Part shown: piece by piece, positions 19,488 through 25,996 of the stretch
How the letters are laid out: the number at the start of each line of letters is the position of its first letter
Position numbering within the stretch: position 1 is the first letter of the stretch
Assembly (NCBI RefSeq): GCF_001730525.1
Contig: NZ_MDFN01000016.1
Coordinates: 1-64,000, forward strand
Reading direction: 5' to 3'
From: Arcticibacter eurypsychrophilus
GTDB lineage: Bacteria; Bacteroidota; Bacteroidia; Sphingobacteriales; Sphingobacteriaceae
Length of the DNA stretch: 64,000 nucleotides
Translations under genes and position numbers: made by a program
Notes under the pieces: model-generated
Seen by the model: the letters and a program-made list of their open reading frames with translations, nothing else
Told to the model about the DNA's origin: nothing
Database searches by the model: none

Positions 19488-19855
19488 AATCTCCGCTGTA
19501 ACCTTATTATTGTTTATTTTACTATCGACTAGTGGTATTAGGGGTACTTATTGTCTTTTTACAAAATGAAACAAGTGTTAAGCAGTCAATTAAAAATCAA
19601 ACCTAGATCTTATCATTTTTGCAAATTCTTAAAATTTAAAAGTCGCCTGAACAGCTTATCTATCATTCACCTTAATTTAAAAACTTATAAAATTAATCTT
19701 ATCATCTTTTAAGGTTCCAGTTACTCCTAGGCTCCTATTTGGCGGCAAGAGAAATTTGTCCACTTGGGAAATGACTTGACTTTCAAAAGCTTCAAGTCCA
19801 AAATTGACCGCCGCAAACCTTAGCCCCTTATTTACAGCCGTCACTATTCAAAACA
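19488..19855. repeat. 368-bp direct repeat, copy 1
   Basis: This segment recurs at 22138-22506 in the same orientation, with about 14 substitutions and one single-base indel by hand alignment. It begins AATCTCCGCTGTAACC and ends CACTATTCAAAACA. Its outer ends carry a weak inverted GCTGTAA match. On the minus strand it contains an open 55-codon GTG-start frame (19677-19844) that is also open in copy 2. It has no transposase. Confidence 0.9.
19677..19844 (-). other. Possible 55-codon ORF inside repeat copy 1
   Basis: A GTG-start frame, open for 55 codons, ends LKDDKINFISF. The same frame is open, with identical length, in the second repeat copy. Of 11 differences between the copies, about five are synonymous and six are not, so there is no strong sign of protein selection. 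It may be a small gene, a gene remnant or chance. I do not recognise the product. Confidence 0.25.
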
Positions 19856-19890
19856 AGTAAAAAAACAGATGAAAAACAAAACTTAGCACT

Positions 19891-20115
19891 ATAGCAGGAA
19901 GTTCAACGGCAGGCACCAATGGAAACATCAACTATGTTTATCTGCCAGGCAGGTATTCCATGTCTTTTTCTGGTTCTTTAGTGACTAATAATGATGGAAG
20001 CAAACACCATCTGATCGGAATTGTGCCAGATATAAAAGTAAAACGAACCATCGAAGGAATTAACCAACAACGAGATGAGGTTTTTGATTCGGCATTAATT
20101 GAGGCAATAAAATAA
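19891..20115 (+). pseudogene. C-terminal remnant of an S41-family (tail-specific-like) peptidase
   Basis: A 74-codon frame without a start encodes AGSSTAGTNGNINYVYLPGR, then SMSFSGSLVTNNDGSKHHLIGI, then VPDIKVKRTIEGINQQRDEVF and a natural stop. This is the usual C-terminal end of the S41 protease domain (the STAGTNGN and DGSxxHxxGIxPD motifs). A TGA lies seven codons upstream in frame, and the rest of the gene is missing. It starts 35 bases after repeat copy 1, so a rearrangement at the repeat probably removed the body of the gene. The catalytic Ser/Lys region is absent, so no activity is expected. Confidence 0.8.
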
Positions 20116-20205
20116 ATGGACACATTGAAAATTCTTTCACTATTGTTTTAAGAATTTTGAACGTTCCACAAATACTTACGTAATTAAAATCATTTTGGGT
20201 GTTAT

Positions 20206-20703
20206 CTAAAAATGTTCACCCAATACTCTAAACATTTCAATAGTATTAACGCACTGTATACCTAATGGTGAACACACATCTGGAATTTTTAATTTGCTTT
20301 TTCTATTCGGTTCACTTGTTTCATGAGTAACTATCTTACCACCATTTGCCAAAGAGTAAGCAATTAGCCAGGCATCAGCTTCATTTGCATCCAAAAATTC
20401 ATTTAATGCTGCTGAATTATAATGGGTTGATTTAGAATGTGCCCAATTTGAAACAACAATATATTGCTCTATGATAAGATCTGTATTTTTAAAGAAATCG
20501 TTTGACAGATTTGCGTTACACCATAAAGTCAATTCATCTTTATTCAGATGTATCTCATCCTTTACTTTATCAATAGAAACAATCTTTCCTTCTGTAGCCA
20601 ATTCTTTAACCTTTAACCAAAAACCAGGTACAACATCCATTGGGTAGTGCATTCTGTGAGCCTGAATAAAGAAGTTGCTGTCTAAAATGAAAGGATTTAC
20701 CAT
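20206..20703 (-). CDS. PIN-domain ribonuclease-like protein (DUF4411 type), probable toxin
   Basis: A 165-residue protein with a PIN-like nuclease fold. The acidic residues expected at the metal site are present: Asp8 (FILDSNFFI), Glu50 (KVKDEI), Asp110 (EADAWLIAYS) and Glu128 (VTHETSEPNRKSK). The layout is that of DUF4411 proteins. It starts four bases after the stop of the ImmA/IrrE-type gene, so the two are co-transcribed. PIN proteins paired this way are usually regarded as toxins that cleave RNA, with the partner acting as antitoxin or regulator. The fold is well supported; toxicity is inferred. Confidence 0.85.
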   Translation of the reverse strand: MVNPFILDSNFFIQAHRMHYPMDVVPGFWLKVKELATEGKIVSIDKVKDEIHLNKDELTLWCNANLSNDFFKNTDLIIEQYIVVSNWAHSKSTHYNSAALNEFLDANEADAWLIAYSLANGGKIVTHETSEPNRKSKLKIPDVCSPLGIQCVNTIEMFRVLGEHF

Positions 20704-20707
20704 TAAG

Positions 20708-21838
20708 CTAGAAAAGATGTTTAGTTACAAAATTTTGATAGGTATCACCCTTTAAACCGGTAATCTTATAAGCATCACGGTATAAAAGTTTATTTTGCTT
20801 TACAGCTTGATCTACATATATAGCAAAACTCACACTAATTCGTTTTCGAGCAGTCGCATAAAAATCACCCCCACTTCCTTGACTTTCTTTTTTAAGTCGC
20901 AACCCTTCCATATATTGGTTATAAAAATGAAAGAATTCCGCTTTAGTGATTTTATCTAAATCCAAAGCCCTTCTAGCAATTACAATTGGACTAACTTTAA
21001 AATATCTTGCAACTTTTGTGATATCAGCTTTTTGTATCCACAATCTATTAAAAGAACTTGCCGGAACTAAAAATTCAGCAGCGATTTGATCGCATAATTT
21101 CTCAACGGGGTCATTAGCCGGCATTAAGTTTCGATTATCAAATCCAGCACTTTTACCTAGCCAGATATGAGCAAGTTCATGAATAATGGTAAACAATTGA
21201 GCCGCTTTAGCATCAGCAGCATTCACAAACATGAAAGGTACCATTTCGTTTACCAAAACAAAACCTCTACATTCTTCAACTGGAATTACACGCTGTGTAT
21301 TATTTTCTACAACACCATTGAAGTTAATTATGATACCTGCATTTTCAATTTTCTTTGTGATGAAGCTCAAAGTATCTTCATAGGTTTGAAAAGCGTTAGC
21401 CCATTCCGCATTCAGATTTAAAGTAATTCTGATATCATGTACAACATCCTCAAAGTTTGCCTTACTATCAAACTTACCCACAAAAGAGAGCGGGTCTTCA
21501 TTATTTTCCAATAAATAATCAGTGAGCCAGTCTTGCCTACGCTGTAATATTAAAATGGTATCGTAAATATTTAAACTAACCTGATTAGTTTTGCTATTGC
21601 CAGTTCTAAAAAATGGAAATGTAATGTGTTCTTTAGGTGGTTCCTGAAGAAATAAATAGCCAAAAGGAATATGAACACGCTTTGCAAAATCCTCTAACTG
21701 CTTAACGGTTGGATTTTTATCCTGTTCAATCCATTTTTTAACATTGGGGAACTTTTCTAAAAAATCCTCCAAAACATATCCTGCCCGAGCAATTGCCCAA
21801 GTAAGCATAGTTGGATTGATATTTATTTCAGTTCCCAT
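20708..21838 (-). CDS. ImmA/IrrE-family metallopeptidase with N-terminal HTH-like region, probable antitoxin/regulator
   Basis: A 376-residue protein. The N-terminal ~65 residues look like a helical Xre-type region (VKKWIEQDKNPTVKQLEDFA). A zinc peptidase domain follows, with HELAH at 220-224 and the family's downstream EKLCDQIAAEFLVP segment at about 246-259. I chose the ATG at 21838 (MGTEININPTML) because the longer frame to 21889 would run into a CRISPR-like repeat and gives no family match at its N-terminus. It forms an operon with the PIN gene, four bases apart. By analogy with Xre-COG2856/PIN modules it may act as antitoxin or as a damage-responsive protease. This role is inferred. Confidence 0.88.
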   Translation of the reverse strand: MGTEININPTMLTWAIARAGYVLEDFLEKFPNVKKWIEQDKNPTVKQLEDFAKRVHIPFGYLFLQEPPKEHITFPFFRTGNSKTNQVSLNIYDTILILQRRQDWLTDYLLENNEDPLSFVGKFDSKANFEDVVHDIRITLNLNAEWANAFQTYEDTLSFITKKIENAGIIINFNGVVENNTQRVIPVEECRGFVLVNEMVPFMFVNAADAKAAQLFTIIHELAHIWLGKSAGFDNRNLMPANDPVEKLCDQIAAEFLVPASSFNRLWIQKADITKVARYFKVSPIVIARRALDLDKITKAEFFHFYNQYMEGLRLKKESQGSGGDFYATARKRISVSFAIYVDQAVKQNKLLYRDAYKITGLKGDTYQNFVTKHLF

Positions 21839-21860
21839 TTTACAAATATAATTATATAAT

Positions 21861-22141
21861 TGATTTCTACCTCCTGAGGCCAGAATCAACTGATCTAGAT
21901 ACTATATTTCAGCTTGTCTTAATCCTTATTTGTGGTGGATATACCTCTTGAGGACTATGTTCGAAAAAATCTTCAGTCACTTTAAAAAGTCTTAATCCTT
22001 AATGTGTTGGACCTACCTCTTGAGGGATGATTTTACGCGTTATTAAAACCTACGAGTCAAAGTCTTAATCCTTATTGTGGTGGATCTACCTCTTGAGGCC
22101 ATAGGGTACATTAAGGAAACAGGCACTTTACTGTCTTAATC
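21861..22141. CRISPR. Decayed CRISPR array: three full repeats plus truncated repeats at both ends
   Basis: Three repeats of 37-38 bases lie at 21916-21953, 21989-22025 and 22062-22098. They start GTCTTAATCCTTA and end CTCTTGAGG, and differ from each other by one to three substitutions plus one inserted base. A 3' half-repeat (21861-21879) and a 9-base 5' fragment (22133-22141) flank them. The four intervening spacers are 36, 35, 36 and 34 bases long and are unrelated to one another. Degenerate repeats and cut ends mark a decaying array. No cas gene is present within the window. Transcription direction cannot be decided. Confidence 0.8.
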
Positions 22142-22506
22142 TCCGCTGTAACCTTATTATTGTTTATTTTACTATCGACTAGTGGCATTAGGGGTACTTA
22201 TTTGTCTTTGTACAAAATGAGACAAGTGTTAAGCAGTCAATTAAAAATCAAACCTAGATCTTATCATTTTTGCAAATTCTTAAAATTTAAAAGTCGCCTG
22301 AACAGCTTATCTATCATTCACCTTAATTTAAAAACTTGTAAAATTAATCTTATCATCTTTTAGGGTTCCACTTACTCCTAGGCTCCTATTTGGCGGCCAG
22401 AGAAATTTGTTTACTTGGGAAATGACTTGACTTTCAAGAGCTTCAAGTCCAAAGTTGACCTCCGCAAATCTTAACCCCTTATTTACAGCCGTCACTATTC
22501 AAAACA
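22138..22506. repeat. 369-bp direct repeat, copy 2
   Basis: Second copy of the element at 19488-19855, same orientation, roughly 96 percent identical by hand alignment. Its left edge meets the last CRISPR repeat after its first nine bases. No continuation of the CRISPR repeat is found beyond the right edge. Together the two copies bracket the peptidase remnant, the PIN/ImmA pair and the CRISPR relic. Confidence 0.9.
22328..22495 (-). other. Possible 55-codon ORF inside repeat copy 2
   Basis: Counterpart of the frame at 19677-19844: GTG start, 55 codons, ending LKDDKINFTSF. Both copies have an in-frame TGA two codons upstream of the GTG. Coding status is doubtful for the reasons given for copy 1. 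Confidence 0.25.
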
Positions 22507-22613
22507 CTTAACCTCCATAACTCAAAGCTCATCGAATAGTTTCGATAAGGAATAACCTTCATATTTGAAAGTATTTAATTAAATCCCACTCAATGGCTAA
22601 TCCTTTTAAATCT

Positions 22614-23681
22614 TTAATCTTTCAAAGTCGGTCCATGCACCACTAATCTACCATCTTTAGTAACTTCCATTTTGTCAATAAACACTAGTCTTTGGTGTCC
22701 TGAAGCTTCAGTACGTCCATGATATACGCAAAGCATTTCCTTGCCGTCTGGTGTATATGTAATACTATTGTGCCCAGTTCCAGTTACTTTACCATTTTTT
22801 TGTAAAACAGGATTATTTTCTGCTTTCTTAAATGACCCTAAAGGACTTTTTGAAGTTGCATATCCTACTGCATAATTCTGCCCATCAAAGTTATTGGCAG
22901 AATACATCATGTAATATATCTCCCCTTTTTTGAAAATATTAGATCCTTCGGTCCATCTCCTGTTAACTTCCTTAGATGTTACTGACCTGCTCTCCCATTC
23001 ATCTTTCAGGTTTCCCATTTTAACCGGTGGTCGCAGTAACAAAACAGGCTCTCCTATTACACCTGAAAAGTCAGATTTCATCTCAACACCATATACCCAA
23101 CTTTCTTCCACCTCTTCATACCATCCTTTTTTCTTTGCCCAGTTTGCTACTTCACTTTTTACAGGGTGCTTATAGCATCATCTCGAATAGTACAAATAGG
23201 TTTTACCATTTTCAAACCACACATTAGCATCAATAATTGGATAATCCGGATTAAAAATTGGACGGTTGTGCAAATCTATAAAAGGTCCTGTCGGTTTATC
23301 TGACACGGCTACTCCTATCTTGAAATTTTCCTTTTCGTTATTAGGATTATGCTTCCATTGGGCGCTGTAGAACATATAGTATTTACCATCTCTTTTGTAA
23401 ACTTCGGGTGCCCAATAAGAATCTATACCCCATCCATTCTCATTATTATGGTAGTATACCTGCCCTTCAAGCTTCCAGTCTTGTAAATTGCTTGATGAAT
23501 ATGCTCCAAATCCAGACTCAACATCGCCACCAGTGCCATACATGTAGTATTTCCCGTCACCATCATACAATACATAAGGATCTCCAAATGGTATAGGTAA
23601 GGGGTTTTCTATAGCTTTTTGGGCTTTAGCAATAAAAACCGTCAGGAACAGACACAACACAATAAACTTAATCTTTCTCAT
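22614..23681 (-). pseudogene. Glycoside hydrolase family 43 gene interrupted by one in-frame TGA
   Basis: The full frame would give about 355 residues: a signal peptide (MRKIKFIVLCLFLTVFIAKAQ) and a GH43 five-bladed propeller acting on arabinan or xylan side chains. Three GH43 acidic residues are visible: Asp in IPFGDPYVLYD (base), Asp in PIIDANVWFE (pKa modulator) and Glu in RWTEGSNIF (acid). A TGA at 23178-23180, in frame after YLYYSR, splits it; the frame continues uninterrupted on both sides. The upstream product would lack the catalytic acid, so it should be inactive. The start at 23681 gives a proper signal peptide. The mutation looks recent, or it may be a sequencing error. Confidence 0.87.
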
Positions 23682-23865
23682 AATCTTATTTGACATTAAA
23701 TTAAAAACATAAATGAAAAGATAGCAATATAGCGCTGTATTCTTACTCACTATTTGCCCCTTATTTTTTGCACTCACATATGCGATAGTTAACCAATAAT
23801 CGATTAAATAAATTATAGCAGGTGCACTCTTTCTAACAAGATGTGCATAATATATCAACAGAAGA

Positions 23866-24834
23866 CTAGTCCTTCCTGCTAAAGAAAACACGCTTATTTA
23901 AGGTAACATCCGGAAAAACTTCTTTGACTTTAGTCTTTTTACTAGTAGCACAAGCATGCCTATTCATTTGACTTTCCAGTCCCAGCATCAGCAGATTACC
24001 TTTATAAAACATCTGTTTGATCTTGTCTTCCATGCCCTCGTAGTCGGTCGGTTGCATATTAACTTCTTTTAAGGGGTAGTTAGATGGTTTCTCAGATTGG
24101 AAAGCACCGATTATAGCACAAGGACTGAACTCTTTACTGTTCAACAAGACGCTTTCATTGGTTTGACCAACAGAGGAATAGAGCATTAACGACATACTTA
24201 CCAATGCCAGGCAATCATCAGGAATTGTTTCTGTAAAAGTAATCACTTGTCCTTTAACACTTTGATACCCTTCCAAATCCAGGTCTTGAAACCCTAAGTT
24301 TTCATAATACTCTTCCCTGAAGTTAAAAGCAACCAACATTAGCCTTATGCGGTGTTTCATATAGGCTCCGCTTGCCCCTTTAGGCCTTTTGATTCCAGTT
24401 TGGGTGTTCAAGGAGCCCAAGGTAACACTCACCAAACCTTCTTCACTTTTACTTACCGAGTGGCTCAACTGCAACACTTCATTCAGCCTACTGCTTGCAT
24501 TAAAGTCAATTCCCTGCAATAAAGATAGGTTTCCGTCATGCAGATCCCGTTTCCCTTTCTCACCACTCACATTATTTAATATCGACCGGTACACCAATTG
24601 GGTACTCCTATAAGCTGCAGTTCCATCCTTGAAAAAATAAGCCGGTTCAAATGCAGTCCTAATCACTGCAGCTGCCGAACTCGAAAGTCCAAACTCTGTA
24701 GCGCTCCTAATCGTTTTTTCCGTTTGCTTAAATGCCTTTGCTTTGCCTTGGATGATGTTCTTTCCCCGGTACTCCCTGTAAATCACAGAACCCGCTGTTC
24801 CGTGTACCATTCCTTTCTTATCTATACTAGCCAT
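23866..24834 (-). CDS. Conserved protein of unknown function
   Basis: A 322-residue soluble-looking protein without signal peptide or membrane helix. The N-terminus (MASIDKKGMVHGTAGSVIYR) and a Gly-Lys-rich segment recall the DUF6266-type proteins that are numerous in Pedobacter, but the match is weak and by memory. A Lys-rich C-terminus ends FFSRKD. Two-part repetition is suggested by the paired beta-rich regions (about 105-210 and 215-290). It lies upstream of the broken GH43 gene on the same strand, 184 bases away. No function is proposed. Confidence 0.6.
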   Translation of the reverse strand: MASIDKKGMVHGTAGSVIYREYRGKNIIQGKAKAFKQTEKTIRSATEFGLSSSAAAVIRTAFEPAYFFKDGTAAYRSTQLVYRSILNNVSGEKGKRDLHDGNLSLLQGIDFNASSRLNEVLQLSHSVSKSEEGLVSVTLGSLNTQTGIKRPKGASGAYMKHRIRLMLVAFNFREEYYENLGFQDLDLEGYQSVKGQVITFTETIPDDCLALVSMSLMLYSSVGQTNESVLLNSKEFSPCAIIGAFQSEKPSNYPLKEVNMQPTDYEGMEDKIKQMFYKGNLLMLGLESQMNRHACATSKKTKVKEVFPDVTLNKRVFFSRKD

Positions 24835-25343
24835 ACTGTTATATTATTTGCATAAAGTGACCACTAAAAATTCTTAAAAATGAAATAAATGCTAAATCTT
24901 CTAAAATCTTCCATGTAACGACATAAATTTCCTATAAAAGGTATTCTTCAATGAAAATTGAGGCAACAAATACGCAATCCCTTCTTAAGGGCAAGTTATT
25001 CACAGCAAATCTACACTAATAAAAAACCAATGTAAGTCCGACTTAAACTAGCTCTAACTGGACTTATATGGGATACATTTCCGATTTTTATTAGAATCAT
25101 TTGTTACCTGATAGAAATCAGCTATCTACCTAAAAGAAAAACATCCCCTATTTAAGAATTAGTATTCAAAAGCAACAATGAGATCTAGTATAAAATTGAC
25201 TTAATGTATTGGCATTTAAATCGATGCAATCAAAGTCAGAGTTCTAAAAGCAAATAGACGATAACCTGAAATGTTACATACATTTATTGGACCTATTTTT
25301 GTAAGTTTACGGTCTCAAGTCTTTAAAATTAGCTTCATATCCA
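24835..25343. other. 509-bp intergenic region between divergent genes
   Basis: AT-rich DNA upstream of both the unknown 322-residue gene (minus) and the DUF1349 gene (plus). It contains a TAAGTCC/GGACTTA inverted repeat (25033-25039 and 25060-25066) and the -7-like element described separately. No gene-sized ORF, RNA gene or further repeat was recognised. Confidence 0.5.
25294..25301 (+). promoter_or_regulatory. Bacteroidota-type -7 element (TAnnTTTG) upstream of the DUF1349 gene
   Basis: TATTTTTG matches the TAnnTTTG core recognised by the Bacteroidota primary sigma factor, 43 bases before the start codon. The matching -33 TTTG is only weakly present, so this is a candidate. Confidence 0.4.
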
Positions 25344-25952
25344 ATGAACAAACACATTTTAACCCTTATTTTATTTGCAGTGACTTCAGGAGCATCGGCA
25401 CAAAACAACGCAATGAAATGGCTTAACCAACCTAAGACTTGGAGCGCCAAAGGAGACACAATCACCGTGACTGTTGACCCTGGTACTGATTTCTGGCGTA
25501 TTACCCACTATGACTTCATCCGCGATTCAGGGCCTTTTTACTATCAGGAAACCTCAGGAAATTTTGAAGCTACGGTAAAGATTTCCGGCAACTATCATGA
25601 ATTGTTTCATCAGGCTGGTTTAATGGTGCGTGTCGATAATAAGAACTGGATTAAAACCGGTATTGAATATGTTGATGGGGTGCAAAACGTAAGTGCCGTG
25701 GTTACCCGCGAGTTTTCAGATTGGTCTGTTGTGCCACGTACCGATAGTCCCAAATCAATTTGGCTCAAGCTCTTGCGTAAAGGCGATTTTGTGCAAATAG
25801 AATATTCTTTCGATAATAAAGATTTTAAGATGCTACGACTGGCCTATTTTCCGCCTGATGTAAAGGCACAAATTGGTATTGTGGCCGCTGCTCCTGGTAA
25901 ATTAAGTTTTCCTGTAGTCTTTGAAAATTTCACAGTCAAGGCTGTTAAGTAA
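25344..25952 (+). CDS. DUF1349 (concanavalin-like fold) secreted protein
   Basis: A 202-residue protein with a signal peptide ending near GASAQ (about residue 20). The remainder is a DUF1349 beta-sandwich: KWLNQPKTWSAKGDTITVTV, DFWRITHYDFIRDSGPF, the HQAGLMVRVDNKNWIKTGIE core and the WLKLLRKGDFVQIEYSFD strand are characteristic. The fold is concanavalin A/glucanase-like, but the family has no settled enzymatic role. Carbohydrate binding is plausible, given the GH43 gene nearby, but not shown. It has its own candidate promoter and faces the M13 peptidase gene convergently. Confidence 0.9.
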   Translation: MNKHILTLILFAVTSGASAQNNAMKWLNQPKTWSAKGDTITVTVDPGTDFWRITHYDFIRDSGPFYYQETSGNFEATVKISGNYHELFHQAGLMVRVDNKNWIKTGIEYVDGVQNVSAVVTREFSDWSVVPRTDSPKSIWLKLLRKGDFVQIEYSFDNKDFKMLRLAYFPPDVKAQIGIVAAAPGKLSFPVVFENFTVKAVK

Positions 25953-25996
25953 ATAAGTATAATTTATAAAATAAGAGGCTGACCTAAAAACCCTTA

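Noticed and set aside
21839-21889. Upstream extension of the ImmA/IrrE-type gene to 21889
   Set aside because: The extension runs through the CRISPR half-repeat and gives no family-like residues; the ATG at 21838 matches better.
22160-22363. 67-codon TTG-start frame on the plus strand inside repeat copy 2
   Set aside because: In copy 1 the same frame is broken by a one-base deletion and a stop, so it is not a conserved gene.
22138-22506. Repeat copies as a transposon with terminal inverted repeats
   Set aside because: Only seven bases (GCTGTAA) match near the ends, in a slightly offset position, and there is no target duplication visible; kept as a direct repeat only.
23178-23180. Selenocysteine recoding of the TGA in the GH43 gene
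   Set aside because: There is no selenocysteine insertion context or family precedent at this position; nonsense mutation or error is simpler.
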